A DNA stretch of 64,000 nucleotides from Chloroflexota bacterium (lineage in GTDB: Bacteria > Chloroflexota > Anaerolineae > Aggregatilineales > Phototrophicaceae), in assembly GCA_011525385.1 (NCBI GenBank), contig WTGF01000086.1, forward strand, positions 1-64,000, given 5' to 3'. The notes beneath the pieces are model-generated. The model did no database searches. It was given only the letters and a program-made list of their open reading frames with translations, and had not been told where the DNA came from. Numbering within the stretch: position 1 is the stretch's first letter; each line of letters starts with the position of its first letter. Shown here one piece after another: positions 27,159 through 36,400 of the stretch. The translations under genes were made by a program, and so were the position numbers.

Positions 27159-27500
27159 TTGATAAGCGTCAATTTGTCCAGCTACGGCAAGGTCGGCGTG
27201 GTCGAAATCGCCGGGGAGTTAGATTCCACAAGTGTCTCGGCGCTTTCTCAAGTGATCGAGGAGGCGCTTGAGGCGGAGATGCGAACTCTTGTGGTCGACT
27301 TGTCCGGCATAAGCACACTGGATATTGATGGTCTGCGCGGACTAAATGCGGGACTGAAGAGAGTTCGTCGGGCTGGTGGCGATATGCGCCTGGCGGAGCC
27401 GTCTGACCCGGCTCTCGAGTCATTGCAGGCTTCAAGACTGGATGAGATCTTCACAATCTTCGAGTCGTCGCAAGCGGCGATCGCCAGCTTCTCGGCGTGA
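27159..27500 (+). CDS. STAS-domain protein (anti-sigma factor antagonist type)
   Basis: 113 residues covering one STAS domain: VGVVEIAGELDSTSV, the helix SALSQVIEEAL, LVVDLSGISTLDIDGLRGL and a final helix. In SpoIIAA-type antagonists the segment is DSSG, with the second Ser phosphorylated by the partner kinase. Here it reads DIDG, an Asp at that place, so the switch may be locked or lost. A TTG start at 27159 is used because no ATG fits. No anti-sigma kinase or sigma gene is adjacent. Confidence 0.8.
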   Translation: MISVNLSSYGKVGVVEIAGELDSTSVSALSQVIEEALEAEMRTLVVDLSGISTLDIDGLRGLNAGLKRVRRAGGDMRLAEPSDPALESLQASRLDEIFTIFESSQAAIASFSA

Positions 27501-27571
27501 CAGTCGGATTCCGATGAAAGCGCGGCCTGCGGTTGAGAGCGGGAGACCATTTTGAAGTCAGGAGCAAAAGC

Positions 27572-29206
27572 TTATCTACGCTTCCAACTATTGATGTTTT
27601 CGAGGTTGACGTATTCCGGCCCCGGTGGCAGATAGTTCCCTTCACACTCTTGCGCGGTGGGGGGCAGATTGGCGCGAGGAACGAGCAGGGCATTTTCCGG
27701 ATTGAAGAAATTCCATGCGGCGCGTGAGATCTCTTCAAGGAGTGGCCAGAGTTTTTCATAGTCCTGAAATTCTGTTTCTTCCCAGAGATAAACTGAAATG
27801 ACATAGTGATGGCCGTTGGGCGAATAAACGATACCAGCGTCGCCAACGGTGTCGAATATCCAGCCATTCTTATGTGAGATGCGCACACCCGGGGGAATGC
27901 CGCCCTGCAGCAAGCGTTCAAGGTCATTGGCGCTGGTTAGTTCCAGCATTTGGCGGCATTCTTGCCGGGTGATCTGACCTTCTGAAAACACAGTGACCAG
28001 GCCCGAGCCGAACTCCGCGCAATCGTAAAGCAGATTGAATAGCGTAGCCATGTCCTCGGCAGTCGTTTGATTAAATGGGTCGGCGCCGGTAACGTAGGTC
28101 TGGTTTGGCGCTGTCTCCGGCGCTTGAATCGAACCGAGTCGTTGACCTTCTACGCCGAGGTAAAACGGCGCCGTAATGAAGGAATTGAGGGCGCCCGCTC
28201 TTTTCAGAGTAGCAGTGATGCTCTGAATGCCCGCAAATATGTCTCCGCCGCCAACGATTTCCATCAGCAGATTTGACGATGCGTTGTTGCTGCACAAGAG
28301 TGAATTGGCTAGCAGCCAGGCTTCATCCTGTGATGGCGCGTCTGTCCGCGCGCGGAAGTAATCAATCATGATCGGCAACTTGATGGTGCTGGCTGCGGAA
28401 TACGCGACGTCACCGAGAATGTTCAGCTCTTCGCCGCTGATCAAGTCAAGTATAAAGATCGAGGCTACTGTCCTTTGGCCGTCGAAAATGAAGCCAATTT
28501 CATCCAGGTAATCAATGATCAATTCACGTAAGGTGTCCAATGTGGGCAACTCGCTGTTTATTGCATTAACCGGCAAACCCACTGTGCGGGACTTTGCGGA
28601 ACGCAAAGAGCTGTCTATGACATCCATCGCGGCGGCGATATCGAGGGCGTAGCCGCTTTCGCCCGCATAGACGGTCAATGTTTGCAAGTCGTATCCTGGC
28701 GAGCCGGGCCGATTGTCGTATCGCAGAGCGAGGTCCTGCAGGAATGCCTCCAGGGCGTAACTCTGATAGTCGGCAACGAGGGAAAGCTCTCTGGAGACGA
28801 TTAATTCGTTGCCCAGCAGATAGTCCAGAAAGCGTCGCCAGAAGCCGCCGTCGGTCTCGCCCGATGCCAAAGCGCCGGCGAGCATAGGATCACTGCTTAT
28901 TCTCCAGCCAATTTGGTCGGGGTGCAAGCGAATCGGATGTGGCTGTCCACCGAGGGCATCCGGGTAAAGCAAGACCAGGGGCTCCGCGTAGGCGCTTTCC
29001 CAACGAGAGACCGCGTCACGACCGCTCAAGCCGCTGACGTTTACTCCGGCAACAATGATCCCGGAGGGCAAAAGCTCTTCGCGCCGACTGAATGCCACAA
29101 GTTCGTAGACAAGAATGGCGCTGGCAGCGAGGAGCAAGAGCAGAGAAAAAGAAAACAGAAGCGACAATCCACCTTGGCGACGACGGGAGGTCAGTTGCGC
29201 TCCCAT
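27572..29206 (-). CDS. Membrane-anchored class A beta-lactamase-like serine hydrolase
   Basis: 544 residues from the ATG at 29206. One N-terminal transmembrane helix (about 15-35) is followed by a region of about 200 residues resembling the peptidoglycan-binding/VanW-type domains often found before such hydrolases. The C-terminal domain (about 240-500) is class A beta-lactamase-like: S273-x-x-K276 in SAASTIK, an SNN triad in CSNNASS, and HKNGW in place of KTG. It probably acts outside the cell on peptidoglycan or a related substrate; resistance is not implied. The start overlaps the Nudix gene stop by 16 bases, so the two are co-translated. Confidence 0.8.
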   Translation of the reverse strand: MGAQLTSRRRQGGLSLLFSFSLLLLLAASAILVYELVAFSRREELLPSGIIVAGVNVSGLSGRDAVSRWESAYAEPLVLLYPDALGGQPHPIRLHPDQIGWRISSDPMLAGALASGETDGGFWRRFLDYLLGNELIVSRELSLVADYQSYALEAFLQDLALRYDNRPGSPGYDLQTLTVYAGESGYALDIAAAMDVIDSSLRSAKSRTVGLPVNAINSELPTLDTLRELIIDYLDEIGFIFDGQRTVASIFILDLISGEELNILGDVAYSAASTIKLPIMIDYFRARTDAPSQDEAWLLANSLLCSNNASSNLLMEIVGGGDIFAGIQSITATLKRAGALNSFITAPFYLGVEGQRLGSIQAPETAPNQTYVTGADPFNQTTAEDMATLFNLLYDCAEFGSGLVTVFSEGQITRQECRQMLELTSANDLERLLQGGIPPGVRISHKNGWIFDTVGDAGIVYSPNGHHYVISVYLWEETEFQDYEKLWPLLEEISRAAWNFFNPENALLVPRANLPPTAQECEGNYLPPGPEYVNLENINSWKRR

Positions 29207-29673
29207 TTGTCCCCTCGCGCGCCGCAACCGACAGCTATCTTGATCGACTGACGGTGAAACTCGTGAAGATCTGGCAAATTGTCCGGATCGGCCCAGCGAA
29301 AGTCGAGCAATTCCATGCTTAGCTTGCCGACGGGGCCGAGTGAATTGCATAGAAAAGACATATCAATATGGTTCTTGAACGGCTTCGAAGTATGCAGGAC
29401 TGTGGAAACTTCGGCGGCGAGTTGGAGTTCCTCGCGGAGTTCGCGCAAGATCGCGTCCGCCGGATCTTCATCTTCACCAATCCAGCCGCCCGGCAGCCCC
29501 CAGGGATATCGAGGGTGGTAGGCATGCTCCACAATCAACACTCGGCCTTGCTCATTAAGGATAACGCCGGCCACGCCGATCGTGTAGCGAGATTGCAGTC
29601 TGCGAAATATCAGAAAGGGGAGGCGAATCAAGGCGGGAAAGCGGCGGATCAAGGTCGCGAATTGACGGGACAC
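29191..29673 (-). CDS. Nudix hydrolase
   Basis: 160 residues with the Nudix box G-x5-E-x7-RELREEL at about residues 63-84 (GGWIGEDEDPADAILRELRE). The usual Gly after REEL is Gln. N-terminal basic/hydrophobic residues (RRFPALIRLPFLIFRRLQ) may be an amphipathic helix. Such enzymes cleave nucleoside diphosphate derivatives; the substrate cannot be read here. It precedes and overlaps the serine hydrolase gene. Confidence 0.87.
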   Translation of the reverse strand: MSRQFATLIRRFPALIRLPFLIFRRLQSRYTIGVAGVILNEQGRVLIVEHAYHPRYPWGLPGGWIGEDEDPADAILRELREELQLAAEVSTVLHTSKPFKNHIDMSFLCNSLGPVGKLSMELLDFRWADPDNLPDLHEFHRQSIKIAVGCGARGDKWERN

Positions 29674-29765
29674 GTAACTAGATCTCGTAGGACTGGATTG
29701 AGGACGAGTCTAGCGGGGCGCAGGTGTATCGTCAACAGCAAACATGGCAGTGCAAGATAGTCACA

Positions 29766-29860
29766 GCCGCTCGGGGCATAACCGGCGGAAAGGTCTGTCG
29801 CGCTCACAGAAAATAACAAGCCTTCTCCTTCCGCGAGGGAGGGAGGGTTTTGCTAAAAGA
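29766..29860 (+). repeat. Dispersed structured element, copy c
   Basis: Begins GCCGCTCGGGGCATAACCGG and contains TGTCGCGCTCACAGAAAATAACAAGCC. The hairpin is CTTCC-GCGA-GGGAG inside AAGCC/GGTTT. Both inner-stem arms differ from copy b (CTTGC/GCAAG) yet remain paired. Confidence 0.65.
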
Positions 29861-29961
29861 GAGGGATATTCGGCGGTATAAAAGCACGGTAGCCCGGCCT
29901 TGAAGAGTGTCATTCGAGAGCGTTTTTGACAGCGCCAAGTCCATGCCGCATATGCGCGTTG

Positions 29962-29970
29962 TGCTATACT
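29962..29970 (+). promoter_or_regulatory. Probable extended -10 promoter for the sensor gene
   Basis: TGC immediately before TATACT (29965-29970) makes an extended -10. No good -35 is seen 17 bases upstream. A second TTGACA at about 29925 is at an unsuitable distance. Confidence 0.35.
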
Positions 29971-30100
29971 TGTTAGTCAAATGAATTGCCGCCAAGCGCA
30001 TACAGATGGGGGTATTGTGTGTGCGATTGTTTGTGTTCCCTGGCCGAATGAACATGTGGCTTTGTCGCGAAAATCTTAGCGCGCGTTTGGATGGTGCCAG

Positions 30101-33100
30101 TTGCCGCAGATTCCACTCGATTTTCTTGACCTGTTAATTGAATCACCCGGCGACCTGATTTTTTTTCTGCTTGTATTTGGATTGAGTCAAGCCACTCTAT
30201 TCCTCGCCTTTGGCTTACGCTCTCACTTCGAGACTGAACAAGCGACATATCGATATGTCCCGGCAGCGATTGCTTTGGTAAGCATCTGGCTGGTCCTGAT
30301 GGGGGTTGCTTTATTCTCGCTACTGACATCCTTTGAAGCGTCAATGCTCATGCCTCCGCTGGAGAGATTGGGCATGTCGCTCTCGCTCGTGTTCATGTCC
30401 TGGGCGTTCCTGAGCGGGGATAGCGCGCAGCGGGGCAGGCGCGCGAACCTTTGGTTAAGCGGAACCATCGTCCTGATCCTGCTCCTGTACCTGTACACTG
30501 CCAGCGAGTGGTTCGGCGAGTTTGAAACAGGCGCCATGTTCAATAGGAGCGAATTGGCGCCTATGTGGTCCATTTTGCCCTTGGCCATCGGATTATCAGG
30601 TTTTTTCGGTGTTGCATTCAGTTACAGTCGAATCGTCGACGCGCCCTTGAAATGTCTCTTCTTTATTCTAATTGTCCTGGGCAACGGCTGGGATAGCTGG
30701 CAGTTTGCGGATTCCGAGTTGTCAGGCAGTTATCTAGGCGGCGCCCGTTGGGCATATCTTGCCGCGTTGGCCCTGGCGCCTGTAGTTATTCATCGGCTTA
30801 TTGTCGCATCGCTGTATCGTCGCCTGGCTGAAGGTGAAGCGCCAAGTGGTGAACGACGGATAGAAGATGAGAGCGTTGTCCCGCGCGAGCAGGAAATAGC
30901 GGCGCGAACAAGCGAAGAGCCTATCCCGCCAAGGCGCCCGGCCGAATCGACAGTTGCCCTTGAAAACAGCCAACTGTTGCGGGCCTTGGGCATGATGATG
31001 GACAGGCGCGAAGAATCTGGAATTCCGCAGCAGGTCGTTGCAACCGCGCTTGAATTGCTAGATGCTGAAATCTGTCTGTTGCTCCGGATGGAAGACGAAG
31101 TCTACGCCAATATCATCGCGGGCCAAGACAATGTGAAGGGCCAAAGCCTGGAGGGCATGTCATTTAGCCTGGAGAGTCAGCCGACAATAGTTGATGCAAG
31201 GCTACGCCGTGAGCAGCGATCCCTGGCGGCTGATCAACAGAAACAGGAAGTTGAAGCGTTGTTCCGTGTTCTGAAGATCGACGCCATTGGGGCGGTTTAC
31301 ATTCAGCCGATATCCTTTGAAAACGAAGTCTTGGCAGTATTGCTGGCCGCCATGCCGTATCGACAAGGTGAGCTTTCTCGTGACCAGCGAGCGCTTTTGG
31401 ACGATATAGGCCAAATGGCGGGTTATATCCTGGCTTGGAGTTTTGACACCGAGGCGGCGACGTTTTTGGCGGAAAAGCAGGCCATAAATTCCATACGCGA
31501 CCCAATAGCCGCGCAGGATGAAGGCAGAGAGATACGCGACAAGGCACGCAGTGAATTGGAAGCAAGCTTGCAAGAAAACACAGGCCAGATAGCGAGGCTG
31601 CGCCCCCAAATTGCCGACTTGCGCGCGCAGTTGCATGACGAGCGGATCACGCTGTTGAACAGAGTAAGCGATAGCGACGATGGCCTTGCTGTATCGCAAG
31701 TGTTTGATGAGCGAGCTCGACTAATGGAACGGTGTGAGGCGCAATCCAAACAGGTCTTGGATGCCGAAACCGTATTGCAAATTTGCACTGCCGAGAGCGA
31801 CGATTCCCTGGCGCAAGTGATTCATGAATACGCGCATAAGACCCATAATCTGTTATTGAATACGAGCGTCCGATTGCGAGATCTTATCACCAGGCTGCGC
31901 GCCCAAAACGAGGCTATCGACTCGATTGATCCGCAAGCGATATTGGAACCGCTATCCGGCGAGGTTCGCCAACTGGAATTGGAGCGCGAGCAATTGGGGC
32001 GGCGTCTTACTGCTATTACGTCAAAACTACGGAAGCTGGGCATAGAAGCAGAGATGACCAGTATGACACAGGTTCTCATCCAACTTTATGCCGAACGACG
32101 AGCGTCAAAGCGGGAGGCCGCTGCGGTCCAGCATGAGCGTGACATCCTTGCGCGGGAACAGGCCAAGCTTGTCGACGGCAATGGCAGCAAAACAGATGAA
32201 CTGCGGAATCAACTCAAGCGCTTGAGCGCCGATCATGAATCACTTATAAACCTGCGTGAGGAGATGCGGCGAGATTACCAAGATCTCTTGGATCGCTTTG
32301 AATCTCGGGATAAGGACAATCGCGCGCTACAGGACCGAATTCGAGAATTACAGGGTCAACTAGAGATCGGCGGGGAGAAGCGAAATGATTTGGAGCGGGA
32401 CATCGTCGAACTGTCCGGCGAAAGAGAAAATCTCTTGCGCATCCGCGATCAATTGACTGCACGGCTGGCCGACAGTTTGCCCGTCTCTAGGGAGGCGTCG
32501 GCCGAGCCCCTGCTGCGGGCGCGGCTGCAAGAACTGCAGGACACAGTTTCTACGCTGAACGAGCAGCGGGAGAAGCTAGCGCTGGAGCTTAGCGACGCGA
32601 AAACTGCGCTGGCCGCTGCTAGCCTGGGCCAAGCGGAGCGAGCAGAATCAAGCGAAGGGGCGACTGCGGCTAGCCGACTTGTCGAAGTGGAACAGACGCT
32701 TGAACTTGTTCGCGAGATTGGGGTTCCCGTAAGCGCAATATCGGATTGCACAGATATTCTCTTGAAGGAGTCGATAGGCATTCTTGGCGCGGCTCAACTC
32801 GAGGTCTTGCAGCGCGTCTCGGTTAATCTGGGGCGGCTCACAGCATTGCTGGAAGACCTGATGAACCTCGGTCGCGATGAACATGATCGTTTTGTCCTGG
32901 CGTATGCGGAAATTGACATTGTGGACCTGTTGGACGAGACAATCACTTCGCTTTCGTCAGATATACGCCAAAAGCAACTGGCGCTAGAGTTGTCTGTGGA
33001 TGATGGGCTCCCGAAGATCACGGTTGATTCCAATTGTATAAAGCAGGTCTTGCGTCATCTGCTTCAGAATGCCTGTGACGTGTCTGACGAAGGAGCGCCT

Positions 33101-33412
33101 TTACTCGTTACCGCGGCATTGGCGTCGACGCGATCCCCTGCTAATGAACAGCCGGTTGAAGCGATTCGCATTAGCGTTGAAGACAAAGGCGGCGGCATCT
33201 CGTCAAAGGATCTTCCTCGTGTCTTCGCCCGCAAATATCTGCCCGAAAACCCCAAGATTGAAGGACTCAGTGATACCGGTGTTGGTATGACAGTTGCCAG
33301 AGCGTTTGCCCGCGCACATGCTGGCGATCTATGGATCGACAGCAAGGCGGGCGAAGGCAGCGTCTTTCACCTCGATTTGCCGACGCGACTGATGCCATCA
33401 GTCGGGGAATAG
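30101..33412 (+). CDS. 7-TM/GAF/coiled-coil histidine-kinase-like protein lacking phosphoacceptor His
   Basis: 1103 residues. Seven hydrophobic segments span about 1-245. A GAF domain follows at about 288-446. A long charged coiled coil covers about 460-860. The C-terminus is a dimerisation-like helix pair and HATPase domain (about 865-1095) with N box LLQNACD, G1 DKGGG and G2 DTGVGM. The H-box equivalent reads VREIGVPVSAI, so the phospho-acceptor His is Arg871. ATP binding is likely but autophosphorylation by the usual route is not. The start is TTG at 30101, because a stop lies 24 bases upstream. It sits two bases before the giant repeat protein gene, probably in one operon. Confidence 0.85.
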   Translation: MPQIPLDFLDLLIESPGDLIFFLLVFGLSQATLFLAFGLRSHFETEQATYRYVPAAIALVSIWLVLMGVALFSLLTSFEASMLMPPLERLGMSLSLVFMSWAFLSGDSAQRGRRANLWLSGTIVLILLLYLYTASEWFGEFETGAMFNRSELAPMWSILPLAIGLSGFFGVAFSYSRIVDAPLKCLFFILIVLGNGWDSWQFADSELSGSYLGGARWAYLAALALAPVVIHRLIVASLYRRLAEGEAPSGERRIEDESVVPREQEIAARTSEEPIPPRRPAESTVALENSQLLRALGMMMDRREESGIPQQVVATALELLDAEICLLLRMEDEVYANIIAGQDNVKGQSLEGMSFSLESQPTIVDARLRREQRSLAADQQKQEVEALFRVLKIDAIGAVYIQPISFENEVLAVLLAAMPYRQGELSRDQRALLDDIGQMAGYILAWSFDTEAATFLAEKQAINSIRDPIAAQDEGREIRDKARSELEASLQENTGQIARLRPQIADLRAQLHDERITLLNRVSDSDDGLAVSQVFDERARLMERCEAQSKQVLDAETVLQICTAESDDSLAQVIHEYAHKTHNLLLNTSVRLRDLITRLRAQNEAIDSIDPQAILEPLSGEVRQLELEREQLGRRLTAITSKLRKLGIEAEMTSMTQVLIQLYAERRASKREAAAVQHERDILAREQAKLVDGNGSKTDELRNQLKRLSADHESLINLREEMRRDYQDLLDRFESRDKDNRALQDRIRELQGQLEIGGEKRNDLERDIVELSGERENLLRIRDQLTARLADSLPVSREASAEPLLRARLQELQDTVSTLNEQREKLALELSDAKTALAAASLGQAERAESSEGATAASRLVEVEQTLELVREIGVPVSAISDCTDILLKESIGILGAAQLEVLQRVSVNLGRLTALLEDLMNLGRDEHDRFVLAYAEIDIVDLLDETITSLSSDIRQKQLALELSVDDGLPKITVDSNCIKQVLRHLLQNACDVSDEGAPLLVTAALASTRSPANEQPVEAIRISVEDKGGGISSKDLPRVFARKYLPENPKIEGLSDTGVGMTVARAFARAHAGDLWIDSKAGEGSVFHLDLPTRLMPSVGE

Positions 33413-33414
33413 CC

Positions 33415-36400
33415 ATGCAACGCAACATTGGTAATGAGCTTGTTGTCGCGCTTTTTGCATTGGCGGCTCTCTTGTTCGCATTGGCATTCGCCATCGTACT
33501 TTCGACCGCTACGCGCGGCGTAGCCCCGCCAAGGCCTACGCATGTCCCAACCACGCTTTCCTCCCCGACGGCTATTGCCGAAACAAGCACCTCCTTATCG
33601 CCAGAAGCGACAGTCGCCGAAACCGCAGCAACCATAACAATTACGCCAAGCGCGACTGACTTGCCACCTGCCACAGAACCCATGTTTGCGAGCCCATCTG
33701 CGGTCGCTTCCGCCACCGCAAGCGCGAGCCCCAGGCCCCTTGCAACAGAAGAAGCAAGAAAAGAAACGCCTGCCGACTTTGCACCGGCTACCCGTATTGA
33801 AACGACGGAAGAAGTTCTGGACGTCGAACTGACGCCACTTGAAACGCCCGACGCGCCAGCGCCCGCCGTGATCACTGGCACTGCGTCGCCTATCAGACGG
33901 ACACCGGTTGTTAAACCGAAGGCGACGGATGTTTCCAGTCCGACGGACACCGACGGGATTGCGGAGACAGAGGCGAGCGAAGAGCGTGATATCCGCGCGA
34001 GCCGAACAGCTCTAGTAAAGCGGACGGCAACCGCCACTGCTACCACGACGGATGTTCCGATTTCGACGGCGACTGACAAGATTGTAGAGACGGCGACAAG
34101 CGTCGAGCGTGATATCCGCGCCAGCAGAACAGCTCTGGTGAAGCGGACTGCAACGACAACAGCTACTTCCACGCCAACGGCTACCACGACGGATGTTTCC
34201 AGCCCGACTGCGACCGACAAGATTGTGGAGACGGCGATAAGCGTCGAGCCTGATATTCCTGCCAGCCGAACGGCTCTATTGAAACGGACGGCAACCGCCA
34301 CTGCTGCCCCTACGGATGTTGCGATCCCGACGGCAACCGACACGACAAGCGTAGAGCGTGATATCCGCGCTAGTCGAACGGCTCTGGTGGAGCGGACGGC
34401 GACGGCAACTGCTACTTCCACGCCAGCGGCTACGACGACGGATGTTTCCAGCCCGACGGAGACTGACAGGATCGCGGAGGCAGCGCCAAGCGTCGAGCGT
34501 GATATCCGCGCGGGTCGAACGGCTCTAGTGAAGCGGACGGCGACGGCAACTGCTACTTCCACGCCAACGGCTTCGGATGTTGCGAGCCCGACGGCGACTG
34601 AGAGGACTGCGGAGACGGCGATAAGTGTCGAGCGTGATATCCGCGCTAGCCGCACGGCTCTAGTGAAGCGGACGGCAACGGCAACCGCTACGCCAACGGC
34701 TTCGGATGTTCCAAGCCCGACGGCGACTGACAAGATCGCGGAGACAGCGACAAGCGTCGAGCGTGATATCCGCGCGGGTCGAACGGCTCTGGTGGAGCGG
34801 ACGGCAACTGATACTGCAACTGCCACCACGACGGATGTTTCCAGCCCGACGGCGACTGAGAGGACTGCGGAGACGGCGATAAGCGTCGAGCGTGATATTC
34901 CTGCCAGCCGAACGGCTCTTGTGAAGCGGACAGCAACCGCCACATTTACCGCGACGGATGTTTCAAGCCCGACTGCAACCGACACGACAAGCGTTCAGCG
35001 TGATATCCGCGCGGGTCGAACGGCTCTAGTGAAGCGGACGGCAACTGATACTGCAACCGCCACATTTACCGCGACGGATGTTTCAAGCCCGACGGCGACC
35101 GACAAGATTGTGGAGACAGCGACAAGCGTCGAGCGTGATATCCGCGCCAGCCGAACGGCCCTGGTGAAACGGACGGCAACGGGAACCGCCTCTTCTACCA
35201 CGACGGATGTTGCGAGCCCGACGGCAACCGACAAGATCGCGGAGACAGCGACAAGCGTAGAGCGTGATATCCGCGCCAGCCAAACGGCTCTGGTGGAGCG
35301 GGCAGCAACCGCCACTGCTACCACGACGGATGTTTCAAGCCCGACAGCGACTGACAGGACTGCGGAGACAGCGACAAGCGTAGAGCGTGATATCCGCGCG
35401 AGCCGCACGGCTCTGGTGGAGCGGACGGCGACGGCAACTGCTACTTCCACGCCAACAGCTACGACGGCGGATGTTTCAAGCCCGACGGCGACTGAGGAGA
35501 TTGCGGAGTCAGCGACAAGCGTAGAGCATGATATCCGCGCGAGCCGCACGGCTCTGGTGGAGCGGGCAGCAACCGCCACTGCTACCACGACGGATGTTGC
35601 GAGCCCGACGGCAACCGACACGACAAGCGTCGAGCGTGATATCCGCGCGAGCCGCACGGCTCTGGTGGAGCGGACGGCGACGGCAACTGCTACTTCCACG
35701 CCAGCGGCTACGACTACGGATGTTGCGATCCCGACGGCGACTGACACGACAAGCGTAGAGCGCGATATCCGCGCGGGTCGAACGGCTCTAGTGCAGCGGA
35801 CGGCAACTGATACTGCAACTGCTACCACGACGGATGTTTCCAGCCCGACGGCGACTGAGGAGATTGCGGAGTCAGCGACAAGCGTCGAGCCTGATATCCG
35901 CGCCAGCCGAACGGCTCTGGTGGAGCGGGCAGCAACCGCCACATTTACCGCGACGGATGTTTCAAGCCCGACGGCGACTGAGGAGATTGCGGAGTCAGCG
36001 ACAAGTGTCGAGCCTGATATCCGCGCCAGCCGAACGGCTCTGGTGGAGCGGACAGCAACCGCCACTGCTACCACGACGGATGTTGCGAGCCCGACGGCGA
36101 CTGACAAGATTGCGGAGACGGCGACAAGCGAAGAGCATGATATCCGCGCCAGCCGAACGGCTCTGGTGAAGCGGACGGCAACTGCGACTGCTACTTCTAC
36201 CACGACGGCTTCGGATGTTTCGATCTCGACGGAGACTGACAAGATCGTGGAGACAGCGACGAGCGTAGAGCGTGATATCCGCGCGAGTCGAACGGCTCTG
36301 GTGGAGCGGGCGGCAACTGCAACCGCTACTTTCACGCCAACGGCTACGACGACGGATGTTGCGAGCCTGACGGAGACTGAGGAGACTGCGGAGTCAGCGA

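Larger units (their letters stand above)
29674..30100. other. Intergenic region upstream of the sensor protein
   Basis: No gene is seen. It contains dispersed element copy c (29766-29860) and a probable extended -10 promoter at 29962-29970. The remaining ~130 bases before the TTG start at 30101 would be a long untranslated leader in which I see no known riboswitch. Confidence 0.5.

Noticed and set aside
29925-29970. TTGACA at ~29925 paired with TATACT at 29965 as a promoter
   Set aside because: The spacing is about 35 bases, too long. Only the extended -10 was kept.
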